Part shown: positions 50,657 to 58,055 of the stretch, piece after piece
Layout of the letters: every line of letters starts with the position of its first letter
Numbering within the stretch: the stretch's first letter is position 1
Source of the DNA: an uncultured Oscillibacter sp.
Lineage (GTDB): Bacteria; Bacillota; Clostridia; Oscillospirales; Oscillospiraceae
DNA length: 64,000 bases
Assembly (NCBI GenBank): GCA_910577405.1
Contig: CAJTMG010000014.1
Coordinates: forward strand, 11,916 to 75,915
Reading direction: 5' to 3'
Position numbers and translations under genes: made by a program
The notes under the pieces: generated by a model
Databases searched by the model: none
What the model was told of the DNA's origin: nothing
What the model saw: the letters and a program-made list of their open reading frames with translations, nothing else

Positions 50657-51373
50657 TTATATATTTCGGTTGAGAAGAGATAAAAGGGACAACCCATTTG
50701 CAAGCGCGTGGAGGCCGATGGACGCCCAGAGTGTGCCGGAATGCTCAAAGGCCCAGGCCAGCGCCAGTCCGGGTGCTATGTAGCGCAGGCCCAGGAGCAG
50801 ATAGGCCGCGTCCCGGTTCTCCAGCGCAAACTGCCAGACGTGGGGCAGGGCAAAGACCAGACAGCTGATGAGATACGCGGTTCCCCGTCCACGGCCGCGG
50901 AGGGAGTCGAACAGCAGGCCCCGGAATAAGACTTCCTCTACAAAGGGCGCGAAAAAGAGAACGGTCAGGACAGTCATATGGGGCGTGCTGCCGATACGGG
51001 TCGAAATGGCGCTGTCGTTCAGATTCACCCGCCCGGACAGCACAGCCCCAAGAAGACGGTCCAGGATTTCGTTCAGGCCATACATCCCGACCAGTCCTAC
51101 CGCAATGCTCTTCAGGGCCTCCGGCACGTTCTCCCCCAAACGCTGGGTGGTCCGCACCAGAAAGCCGCCGAATATCACAATGGTTACCGCAAACAGGGAA
51201 TAATAGTATATCGCCGACTGCATATCCCCGTGAATGCTGCGCCCGAGTTTCTCCCCTAACAGTTTGAACAGCGGTCCCGCCGCCCAGGGCAGTACCAGCA
51301 GATACAGTATGAAGAAGACGCTTCCCCAGAACTGCTCCCGCTCAGTCAGATTTGCCGACGGTTTCTTCCTCAA
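50657..51373 (-). CDS. CPBP-family intramembrane metalloprotease
   Basis: 238 residues from TTG 51373, which has AAGGAG 8 bases upstream. Motif 1 is FVEEVLFRGLLFDSL (EExxxR), motif 2 is FALPHVWQF (His) and motif 3 is ASIGLHALANG (HxxxN). Six or more hydrophobic segments. These enzymes cleave membrane-bound substrates or mature bacteriocins and CAAX-like proteins. The open frame continues to 51502 but without a ribosome site. No bacteriocin gene is close. Confidence 0.8.
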   Translation of the reverse strand: MRKKPSANLTEREQFWGSVFFILYLLVLPWAAGPLFKLLGEKLGRSIHGDMQSAIYYYSLFAVTIVIFGGFLVRTTQRLGENVPEALKSIAVGLVGMYGLNEILDRLLGAVLSGRVNLNDSAISTRIGSTPHMTVLTVLFFAPFVEEVLFRGLLFDSLRGRGRGTAYLISCLVFALPHVWQFALENRDAAYLLLGLRYIAPGLALAWAFEHSGTLWASIGLHALANGLSLLSLLNRNI

Positions 51374-51506
51374 TTTGAACACTCCTTCTTTTAACGCTCC
51401 TTTGTATCCCGCCCAGAAACCAGACGAATACAGGAAAAATTTCAGAAGCACCCCGCCCGGAAGAACGTCTTTCTTTTCGCTTCCATATCTCCTATCTCTC
51501 AATCTA

Positions 51507-54113
51507 TCATGATTGCTGGAGTTTCTTTTTCAGCTCATAAATCATATCCAGGGCTTCCTTTGCGCTCATGGAATCCGGCTGGCAGCGGCGCAGGGCGTCC
51601 AGAACCTCCGCTTCGCTGATGGAGCCTAACGACACCTGGTCCGCTTCGTCCTTGGGCTTGATGTACTGCACATGGTTCTCCGCCTCCAGTTCCGCCAGAA
51701 TCGTCCGGGCTCTCTGCAGGACCTTCTCCGGCAGTCCCGCCAGCTTCGCGACCTCTATGCCATAGCTCCGGTCCGCGCCGCCTGGTACGATCTTCCGCAG
51801 AAATGTGATTTCATCGCCCTTCATCTTTATGGCAATGCTGAAATTCACCGCCCCCGGCAGACTGTTCTCCAGCTCCGTCAGCTCGTGGTAATGGGTGGCA
51901 AACAGCGTTTTCGCGCATTTCTTCCCGGCGCAGTATTCCAGCACCGCCCGCGCAATCGCCATGCCGTCAAAGGTGGAGGTCCCCCGGCCAATCTCGTCCA
52001 GAATCAGCAGTGAATTTTTCGTTGCGCAGCGGAGGATGTCGGCTACCTCGTTCATTTCTACCATAAAAGTCGACTGTCCCGCCGCCAGGTCATCGCTGGC
52101 CCCCACGCGGGTGAAGATACGATCCACGATGCCGATCCGGGCATAGGACGCGGGTACAAAGCTGCCCATCTGAGCCATCAGGACAATCAAAGCCGTCTGC
52201 CGCATATAGGTGGACTTGCCCGCCATGTTGGGGCCGGTGATAATGGCTACCCGTTCCTTTTTTTCTCCCATAAACGTATCATTCGGGACAAAAGGACGGT
52301 CTTTCAGCATCTGTTCCACCACCGGGTGCCGGCCCTCTCTGATCTCAATCACCCCGGATTCGTCAATCTCCGGACGGCAGTATTGATTCCGTACCGCTAC
52401 CGACGCCAGAGACGCCAGGGCATCCGCTTCCGCCGCCGCCGCCGCGCTCTGTTGGATTCTCTGGGCCTGCCCGGAGATTTCCTCCCGGAGCTGACAGAAA
52501 AGCTCATATTCCAGAGCAACCACCCGGTCGGACGCCGTAAGAATGGACTGCTCCAGTTCTTTGAGTTCCTGGGTGATATAACGCTCCCCGCTGGCAAGGG
52601 TCTGCTTCCGGACATAGTGCGCCGGGACTTCTCCTTTATATGCCTTGGAAACTTCTATATAATAGCCAAAAACCTTGTTATAGCCGATTTTCAGATTCCG
52701 GATGCCCGTCTGTTCCTTCTCCCGGGCCTCCATCTCGGGTATCACGCCCTTGCCGCCCCGCAGGATATGCCGCAGGCGGTCCACTTCCGGATGAAAGCCG
52801 TCCCGGATGAAGCCGCCTTCCCGGACCGAAAAGGGCGGGTCGTCGCAGATGGCAGACCCTATCTTCTGTCCAAGGTCTTCCAGGGTGTCCAGCTCCGCCA
52901 CAAGCTCCGAAAGACGGCGGTCTGGAATCGCGGCCAAACGCTCTCTTATCGCAGGCAGTTTTTCGATGGCCCCCCGCAGAGACGCAAAGTCACGGCCTCC
53001 CGCGCTTCCGTAGACGATACGGCCAATCAGACGCTCCATGTCCCCTAATCCCGTCAGGGCCGCTATCAGCTCCTCCCGGTTGATGGTGTCCCCCGCCAAT
53101 GCCGCTACCGCACCGTTCCTGCGGCAGATCGCGGCTACATTCAGCAGGGGACGCTCCAGCCAGTTCCGGAGACAACGGCCTCCCATGGGCGTCTGGGTAC
53201 GGTCCAGCACCCAAAGCAGGGTACCCTTCTTCTCCTTGTTCCGCATGGTCTCCGTCAGCTCCAGATTCCTCCGGACGGAAAGATCCAGCTCCATAAAAAG
53301 ACCTTGCTCGTAGTAATCCAGTTCGTTGATATAGCTCAGGTCCGTCTTCTGCGTCTCATACAGGTAGCTCAGCAGTCCCCCCAGGCACATGGCTGCTGAC
53401 GGGTTGTCTTTCGGGAGTTTTTCAAAGGCTTCCTGGCCGAACTGCTTTATGATGCTCTCTTCCGCCGTTTTCAGCAGGAAGCGCCGTTCTCCTCCATTTT
53501 CCATCCGGCAATGGAATTTCTCCCGCAGAACCTCCGTCAGGGCAGTGTCCGAGGCCGCGCCGTCATTCAGGATGACCTCCGCAGGCGGGAAGCGGCCCAG
53601 CTCGTTGATGATATGCTCCATCCGGTCCCTGCCTGAAAAAGCCGTCAGGTGAGTCTCGCCGGTGGTGATGTCGCAGAAGGCCACGCCTGCTGTCCGGGAA
53701 TCCGCGTAGATGCCGCAAAGGAAATTCCCCGCCTTATCGTCCAGACACGCCGCGTCTATCACCGTCCCCGGCGTTACCACTCGGATAATGTCCCGCTTCA
53801 CCAGCCCTTTCGCCGTGGCGGGGTCCTCCATCTGCTCGCAGATCGCCACCTTGTAGCCCTTCGCAATCAAACGGGCAATATAGCTCTCGCTGGAGTGGTA
53901 CGGTATCCCGCACATGGGCACCTGTTCCTCCGCGGGCTTGGCGTGCTTGCCCTTGTCCCGGCTGGTCAGGGTCAGGTCCAGCTCCTTTGACGCAAGCCGG
54001 GCGTCCTCGTCGAACATCTCGTAGAAGTCCCCCAGACGGAAAAAAAGGATAGAGTCCGGGTTGTTCTTCTTGATATCCAGATATTGTTTCATCATAGGCG
54101 TCAGTTCCGCCAT
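51507..54113 (-). CDS. mutS: DNA mismatch repair protein MutS
   Basis: 868 residues, full length. The mismatch-reading motif is FRLGDFYEMF near the N-terminus. The ATPase has GPNMAGKSTYMRQ (Walker A), LLILDEIGRGTSTFDG (Walker B and signature) and THYHELTELE. It recognises mismatches and calls MutL, whose gene lies 1.8 kb downstream. ATG 54113 follows GAGGTG. Confidence 0.97.
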   Translation of the reverse strand: MAELTPMMKQYLDIKKNNPDSILFFRLGDFYEMFDEDARLASKELDLTLTSRDKGKHAKPAEEQVPMCGIPYHSSESYIARLIAKGYKVAICEQMEDPATAKGLVKRDIIRVVTPGTVIDAACLDDKAGNFLCGIYADSRTAGVAFCDITTGETHLTAFSGRDRMEHIINELGRFPPAEVILNDGAASDTALTEVLREKFHCRMENGGERRFLLKTAEESIIKQFGQEAFEKLPKDNPSAAMCLGGLLSYLYETQKTDLSYINELDYYEQGLFMELDLSVRRNLELTETMRNKEKKGTLLWVLDRTQTPMGGRCLRNWLERPLLNVAAICRRNGAVAALAGDTINREELIAALTGLGDMERLIGRIVYGSAGGRDFASLRGAIEKLPAIRERLAAIPDRRLSELVAELDTLEDLGQKIGSAICDDPPFSVREGGFIRDGFHPEVDRLRHILRGGKGVIPEMEAREKEQTGIRNLKIGYNKVFGYYIEVSKAYKGEVPAHYVRKQTLASGERYITQELKELEQSILTASDRVVALEYELFCQLREEISGQAQRIQQSAAAAAEADALASLASVAVRNQYCRPEIDESGVIEIREGRHPVVEQMLKDRPFVPNDTFMGEKKERVAIITGPNMAGKSTYMRQTALIVLMAQMGSFVPASYARIGIVDRIFTRVGASDDLAAGQSTFMVEMNEVADILRCATKNSLLILDEIGRGTSTFDGMAIARAVLEYCAGKKCAKTLFATHYHELTELENSLPGAVNFSIAIKMKGDEITFLRKIVPGGADRSYGIEVAKLAGLPEKVLQRARTILAELEAENHVQYIKPKDEADQVSLGSISEAEVLDALRRCQPDSMSAKEALDMIYELKKKLQQS

Positions 54114-54213
54114 GGGTTCACCTCATTTTCTGACCCGCCGGCAATGTCTCGTGCAGGCCATGATTTTGTTTCTATAGGAGCCTTCACCATACATCCGCAG
54201 GCCGACTCTGTCT

Positions 54214-55038
54214 TCAGATTTCCATCGCTGTGCCGCAGTTCATGGCCTGAAGACGCTCCCCCAGCGCCGCCTTGAGCTGACTGTAAGCCCAATCGCCGGT
54301 ACAGTGTCCGGTGTAGTAAACGGTATCGCCTTCGGAAAGGGCTTTGACGGTCAGGTCCATCAGGCGGAGGGAATCGGGGGCGTCGGGGGGCAGCTCAAAA
54401 AGATGGAAGCCGCCAAAAACCGCGTCCGGCATACGGCCCAGATGCCTTTTTGCCGCAGCCAGTATGTTCACAATGCCTTTGTGCGCGCAGCCTGCCAGCA
54501 ATACGGCCTTGCCGCCGGATTCCAGAATCAGATGCTGTTCATGGGCAAAGACGTCGGGCTGGAATTCACCGCCGATCTTCTCCTGAAGCTTCGGCGCGGC
54601 GGCTCGGTTGGCAGGGTCGTCCGTCACGTCGGAGAACAGAAAGAGCTCGCCGTCCAGCCGGAGGGTATCGTCGGTGAACACGGCGCGTTTATGAAGGAAA
54701 TCCGGTGGAGTGCTCAGACCGATATACTGAGGTTCCTGGCCCGGCAGTACCGCATAGTAGGGCTGGAAGGCTTCCCGCCGCAGATAGAGCTTGGCCTGGC
54801 TGTTCACGCGGCAGAAGGCTTCCAGTCCGCCGCCGTGGTCCGAATGGCCGTGGGACAGCACTGCCGTATCTACCGCCGTCAGGTCCACGCCCAGCGCCGC
54901 CGCGTTCCCCAGAAATTCCGCGCCGGGTCCCATGTCAAACAACACCTTGTGACTCGCCGTTTCCCCGTACAGCGACAGTCCTCGGGCAGCGTGCAGGCCT
55001 TCACGGGGCGTGTTCTCTACCAGTGTGACAATTTTCAT
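54214..55038 (-). CDS. Metallo-beta-lactamase-fold hydrolase
   Basis: 274 residues. The metal motif is LSHGHSDHGGGLEAF, with later His in ILLAGCAHKGIVNI and HCTG. It resembles the archaeal/bacterial 'dihydropterin/RFA-P synthase-like' MBL group; substrate unknown. Start at ATG 55038, AAGGAG 7 bases upstream; ATG 55044 is too close. It stands alone between mutS and the toxin locus. Confidence 0.82.
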   Translation of the reverse strand: MKIVTLVENTPREGLHAARGLSLYGETASHKVLFDMGPGAEFLGNAAALGVDLTAVDTAVLSHGHSDHGGGLEAFCRVNSQAKLYLRREAFQPYYAVLPGQEPQYIGLSTPPDFLHKRAVFTDDTLRLDGELFLFSDVTDDPANRAAAPKLQEKIGGEFQPDVFAHEQHLILESGGKAVLLAGCAHKGIVNILAAAKRHLGRMPDAVFGGFHLFELPPDAPDSLRLMDLTVKALSEGDTVYYTGHCTGDWAYSQLKAALGERLQAMNCGTAMEI

Positions 55039-55137
55039 ATTCATTCTCCTTTTTTCCGCTTTTCTGCTGTTATCGCTAAAATCCTGAACCTATCTTACCA
55101 GAATGATTATAACATATCTGTCAATAAACGCAAATAA

Positions 55138-55162
55138 AAAACCCTACGCACCGGCGCAGGGT
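55138..55162 (-). terminator. Terminator of toxin transcript copy 1
   Basis: Stem ACCCTGCGC/GCGTAGGGT (one G-U pair), then TTTTTTATTTG on the minus strand. It would end the toxin mRNA past the antisense RNA region. Confidence 0.7.
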
Positions 55163-55183
55163 CTTTTGCTGCAAATTTCCCTC

Positions 55184-55212
55184 TTGACAAATGAAGGGCT
55201 TTTTTCTATAAT
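55184..55212 (+). promoter_or_regulatory. Promoter of antisense RNA, copy 1
   Basis: TTGACA, exactly 17 bases, TATAAT: perfect consensus, pointing towards the toxin gene on the other strand. Confidence 0.85.
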
Positions 55213-55218
55213 AACAGA

Positions 55219-55330
55219 CAAGAGGGCGGTCAACCGAGTTCTGGTCGGTTGACGGTCAATCCCATACCAAGTTTAGAGCTTGAGGAAATTGCCGTCTTTC
55301 GCCAGTGGTCGGAGGCGGTTATTTCTTTAG
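55219..55330 (+). ncRNA. Candidate antitoxin antisense RNA, copy 1
   Basis: A transcript from the consensus promoter would start near 55219, form the hairpin GTCAACCGA/TCGGTTGAC and run into the 3' end of the toxin gene (stop at 55319). It is fully complementary to the toxin mRNA 3' region, as in TxpA/RatA-type systems. The 3' end is a guess: a weak stem lies just before the toxin stop region. Confidence 0.6.
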
Positions 55331-55414
55331 GTTCATGCCTAACTGGATAGCCGCAATTACTACCATAAGCAGCGTTAGGGTTTCTAACGTATTCACGGCC
55401 GTCACCCCTTTCAT
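55319..55414 (-). CDS. Small holin-like type I toxin peptide, copy 1
   Basis: Up to 31 residues: MKGVTAVNTLETLTLLMVVI, then AAIQLGMNLKK. One hydrophobic helix with a basic C-terminus matches small membrane toxins of the TxpA/'holin-like toxin' kind. A GTG at 55396, which follows AAAGGGGTG, is the likelier start (25 residues). Its promoter (TTGCAA, 17, TAAAAT) lies at 55453-55481. Confidence 0.7.
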   Translation of the reverse strand: MKGVTAVNTLETLTLLMVVIAAIQLGMNLKK

Positions 55415-55452
55415 CTTGGAAAGGAGTTGACTGCGCCCTCTTGCCTTTGGAT

Positions 55453-55481
55453 ATTTTAGCATAAGCAGTCGAATTTTGCAA
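55453..55481 (-). promoter_or_regulatory. Promoter of toxin copy 1
   Basis: The minus strand reads TTGCAA, 17 bases, TAAAAT, about 60-70 bases before the toxin starts. Confidence 0.7.
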
Positions 55482-55530
55482 GAAAAAGTCCCTTCGTTCA
55501 CACGGAGGGATTCTTTCTTCAAAGTCCCTC

Positions 55531-55559
55531 TTGACAACAGAAGGGCTTTTTCCTATAAT
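55531..55559 (+). promoter_or_regulatory. Promoter of antisense RNA, copy 2
   Basis: A second TTGACA, 17 bases, TATAAT, 347 bp after the first copy. Confidence 0.85.
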
Positions 55560-55565
55560 AGCAGA

Positions 55566-55677
55566 CAAGAGGGCGGTCAACCGAGGCCAGTCGGTTGACG
55601 GTCAATCCCATACCAAGTTTAGAGCTTGAGGAAATTGCCGTCTTTCGCCAGTGGTCGGAGGGCGGTTATTTCTTTAG
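55566..55677 (+). ncRNA. Candidate antitoxin antisense RNA, copy 2
   Basis: Nearly identical to copy 1, with a changed hairpin loop (GTCAACCGA/TCGGTTGAC kept). It overlaps the 3' end of toxin copy 2 on the other strand. Confidence 0.55.
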
Positions 55678-55761
55678 GTTCATACCTAACTGGATAGCCG
55701 CAATTACTACCATGAGCAGCGTTAGGGTTTCTAACGTATTCACGGCCGTCACCCCTTTCAT
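55666..55761 (-). CDS. Small holin-like type I toxin peptide, copy 2
   Basis: Encodes exactly the same 31 residues as copy 1 although a few silent bases differ. The sequence shared with copy 1 stops at 55761-55762; upstream is a transposase remnant, so the original toxin promoter is missing and this copy may be silent. Confidence 0.65.
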   Translation of the reverse strand: MKGVTAVNTLETLTLLMVVIAAIQLGMNLKK

Positions 55762-56271
55762 CAAGGAACAAAAAAGGACAGTGTTTGTATCCTAACAGGC
55801 AAGGATAGAAGCGGCAACCTGCTACTAGAGCCAACCTGCCTGGGTTCCATAGAAGCGAGACACGTTGAACAAATCCTAACAGACAAAGTATCATCTGATA
55901 TTATCATGGTAACAGATGGCAGTAATGCATATAAGTGGTTTGCTGAGTTACGAAACATTCAACATGAACAAATCCCATCATCACAGCATAGCCGTGGCCC
56001 ATTCAGCTTAGCACACATCAACGCTGTACATTCAAAGCTGGCGGCATACTGGCCCGACAATGGGCAAAGACTTCCAGCAACAAAGTATTTAGACCTCAAT
56101 TTGCTTTTATTCTGGTGGATAGAAAAGAATGGACACCTAACTTCACCACAAAAGGCAGAAAAATTATTCAGCTTCATTGAAAAAAGCCTGCTCTGTACAA
56201 GTTCATATCAAAGTTTACAGCGCAGGGCGTTGCCACTAGACACAAAAGGCCTGATACCTCAATTCGTGTAA
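55762..56271 (+). pseudogene. Truncated IS1595-like transposase
   Basis: The frame reads through KDSVCILTGKDRSGNLLLEP, IIMVTDGSNAYKWFAEL and HSRGPFSLAHINAVHSKLAAYW, then ATKYLDLNLLLFWW. These are the middle and C-terminal catalytic parts of IS1595-family DDE transposases (Asp in VTDGSNAY). The N-terminal zinc ribbon and first Asp are missing because the sequence starts at the toxin-repeat junction. No terminal inverted repeats were seen. Confidence 0.7.
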
Positions 56272-56274
56272 CAA

Positions 56275-56532
56275 TCATTGAGTTGGGCAATCAGTCAGGC
56301 CAAGGAGCCAGTTAGCAGAGACATGGAGGACTTTGGCAAACAACGGAATCTCATAGTCAGGAATAAATCTGGTGCCGATCTCGATACGGCTGATACTATC
56401 ACGTTCAATAATAATTCCTTCAATCTGCATCCGTGCGGCAAGGTCAACTTGTGACAATCTCAATTTCAACCTTGCCTCACGGATTCGGTCACCAGAAATG
56501 TTCTTTTTTCCGTTGTAGTCATATATTTTCAC
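56275..56532 (-). CDS. XRE-family HTH regulator
   Basis: 85 residues. A Cro/C1-type helix-turn-helix is at residues 15-70 (IREARLKLRLSQVDLAARM and RDSISRIEIGTRFIPDYEI). No signal-receiving domain. It is divergent from the lipoprotein gene at 56640; a GCTAAAG/CTTTAGC inverted repeat (56550-56580) lies between them and could be its operator. The stretch is AT-richer than the housekeeping genes. Confidence 0.85.
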   Translation of the reverse strand: MKIYDYNGKKNISGDRIREARLKLRLSQVDLAARMQIEGIIIERDSISRIEIGTRFIPDYEIPLFAKVLHVSANWLLGLTDCPTQ

Positions 56533-56549
56533 ACTAATACCCCGAGCAA

Positions 56550-56580
56550 GCTAAAGATAAGATTTTTTCTTGACTTTAGC
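56550..56580. promoter_or_regulatory. Candidate operator between the XRE and lipoprotein genes
   Basis: Inverted repeat GCTAAAG (56550-56556) and CTTTAGC (56574-56580). The right arm covers the end of the -35 box of the lipoprotein promoter, so binding would block it. Confidence 0.5.
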
Positions 56581-56598
56581 ATATAGTGAGTGTATTAT
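56570..56598 (+). promoter_or_regulatory. Sigma-70 promoter of the LRR lipoprotein gene
   Basis: TTGACT, 17 bases, TATTAT, about 40 bases before the ATG. Confidence 0.75.
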
Positions 56599-56639
56599 TG
56601 TTTTAAACATCAGAATCAAAACATAGAGGAGAGGTAAAC

Positions 56640-57326
56640 ATGAAAAGACAAGGATTATTCGCATTGACACTATCAATAATGCTGATATTATCAGCCTGTG
56701 GAACACCATCTAGCAACACACCTTCAAATACTGGTTCAGACGATAAACCAAGTTCCACGGTTTCAGACAACACCCTATCAAATAATACACCTGCTTCTGG
56801 GAATAGTGTAACAGATGATTTTCTAAAGACTATCACGGCGGAAACGGCGGAGGCCAAAGGCGTATGTGGGGCTGACCTTACATGGTATTATCAAGACGGA
56901 GTGCTTGTTATCAAAGGCACTGGGGAAATGACTGATTATACATCTTATAATAAAAGTCCGTGGTGTGAATTAGAAATTGGATGGGTTATCATTCAAGAAG
57001 GTGTTACATCAATTGGAAATAGTGCATTTTCAGGCTGTTATATATTGTCTAAGGTGGAGTTACCGGAAACTTTGAAAGAAATAGGTGAATCGGCATTTTG
57101 GAAATGTTATGAGCTATCAAACATAACAATACCAGCATCCGTATCTTATATTGGGGGTGGTGCCTTTATATATTGTAAAGACCCTCTATCAATAACATTT
57201 TTAGGTGATGCACCGGAGTTAGAACCAAATGCACAGATATTTGAGTCTCCAACTATTTATTATAGCGGTTCAGGATTTGATAAACTAATAGAGGAACAGT
57301 TCGGACCCAATTGGGTCAAGCAGTAA
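56640..57326 (+). CDS. LRR (BspA-type) lipoprotein
   Basis: 228 residues. A lipoprotein signal peptide ends in ILSAC-G (lipobox near residue 20). A Ser/Thr/Asn-rich linker (residues 21-65) follows. The rest is DLTWYYQDGVLVIKGTGEMTDY, then LRR_5 repeats (SIGNSAFSGCYILSKVELPETLKEIGESAFWKC). GAGGAGAGG precedes the ATG. AT-rich composition points to acquisition together with the XRE gene beside it. It is probably displayed on the outer face of the membrane. Confidence 0.85.
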   Translation: MKRQGLFALTLSIMLILSACGTPSSNTPSNTGSDDKPSSTVSDNTLSNNTPASGNSVTDDFLKTITAETAEAKGVCGADLTWYYQDGVLVIKGTGEMTDYTSYNKSPWCELEIGWVIIQEGVTSIGNSAFSGCYILSKVELPETLKEIGESAFWKCYELSNITIPASVSYIGGGAFIYCKDPLSITFLGDAPELEPNAQIFESPTIYYSGSGFDKLIEEQFGPNWVKQ

Positions 57327-57338
57327 TACATCAATCAG

Positions 57339-57380
57339 TATAAAAAGCCGTCAGGTAGTCATACCTGACGGCTTTTTATA
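57339..57380. terminator. Strong bidirectional terminator after the LRR lipoprotein gene
   Basis: A perfect 19-bp stem from TATAAAAAGCC to GGCTTTTTATA with a GTCA loop. Confidence 0.93.
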
Positions 57381-57441
57381 CCCCATCTGAAACTCGGGCA
57401 TATTTGAAAGTGAATAAACAAAGTTGGATTGAATAAAGATA

Positions 57442-57536
57442 AACGTCCTTTAGGCACTTCGACTAAAAATTTAGAAAATAGGACGTTGGCAACACCAATC
57501 TGAAAAGGGAGTCTCTGTGTCTATACGCGGGGACGT
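57442..57536 (+). other. Structured intergenic segment with repeated AACGTCC/GGACGTT
   Basis: AACGTCCT (57442-57449) can pair with AGGACGTT (57480-57487) or with GGGACGTT before a TTTTTT run (57528-57540). It could be a small RNA or a terminator overlapping the 3' end of the XRE gene on the other strand. No promoter of good quality was found. Confidence 0.3.
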
Positions 57537-57539
57537 TTT

Positions 57540-57740
57540 TTATCGTTCCCGGCAAACCAGCTCATCCAAGGAAATGTCATAAAAATCGGCCAAGGCAATC
57601 AGTGTGGAAAGCTGGGGTTCCGTTTCTCCACGCTCATATGTCTGGTATGCACGCCAGCTTATTCCTAACAGCGGCGCAATTTCCGTCTGATTCAAACCAC
57701 GTTCTTTTCTAAGTTTTAATAGATGTTCAGGAAAAGTCAT
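57540..57740 (-). CDS. Short XRE-family HTH regulator
   Basis: 66 residues, nearly all helix-turn-helix: LLKLRKERGLNQTEIAPLLGI and WRAYQTYERGETEPQLSTLI. Start ATG 57740 has AAGGAG 7 bases upstream; earlier in-frame starts are too close. It is divergent from the frameshifted gene at 57824, whose consensus promoter lies within 20 bases of its start, so it probably controls that promoter. Confidence 0.8.
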   Translation of the reverse strand: MTFPEHLLKLRKERGLNQTEIAPLLGISWRAYQTYERGETEPQLSTLIALADFYDISLDELVCRER

Positions 57741-57754
57741 AATCATTCTCCTTA

Positions 57755-57783
57755 TTGACAAACATAATCCTGTCTGATATAAT
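57755..57783 (+). promoter_or_regulatory. Perfect sigma-70 promoter of the frameshifted gene
   Basis: TTGACA, 17 bases, TATAAT. The -35 box is only 15 bases from the start of the XRE gene on the opposite strand. Confidence 0.85.
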
Positions 57784-57823
57784 CATAGAAGAGACAAAAT
57801 TATGTTCATATGGAGGGAATACG

Positions 57824-58055
57824 ATGGACGCCTATCTTGAATGCCTGCAAAACTACATAGAAGAGCATCTGCTTGAAGGACCGTCCCCGTACCTGACGGA
57901 ATACCACTGCATAAGGTCAAAGGCAGGCCGTGCTGACGGAAGAACAGGGCGCATTATGGGAAGCGTTCCAGATCACAGTCTTTGGAAGACGACATGATAT
58001 TCGAGAAGGCGGTGGCGTTAGGGAAGTGGATGGTTCTCAGCTGATCCGTCCATAG
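57824..58055 (+). pseudogene. Frameshifted small gene
   Basis: From ATG 57824 (GGAGGG upstream) the frame encodes MDAYLECLQNYIEEHLLEGP and on to about residue 30, then turns into a low-quality basic sequence. In the next frame the DNA from about 57920 encodes AVLTEEQGALWEAFQITVFG, which continues the helical, acidic style. One inserted base near 57918 would explain it. The second-frame part runs to TAG 58053 and overlaps the miaB 3' end. No family is named with certainty. Confidence 0.55.

Larger units (their letters stand above)
55177..55762. repeat. Tandem duplication of a toxin/antisense RNA module
   Basis: Units at about 55177-55413 and 55524-55762 are nearly identical. They contain the antisense promoter, the GTCAACCGA hairpin and the toxin gene in opposite orientation. 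Differences are single bases and small indels. Confidence 0.85.
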
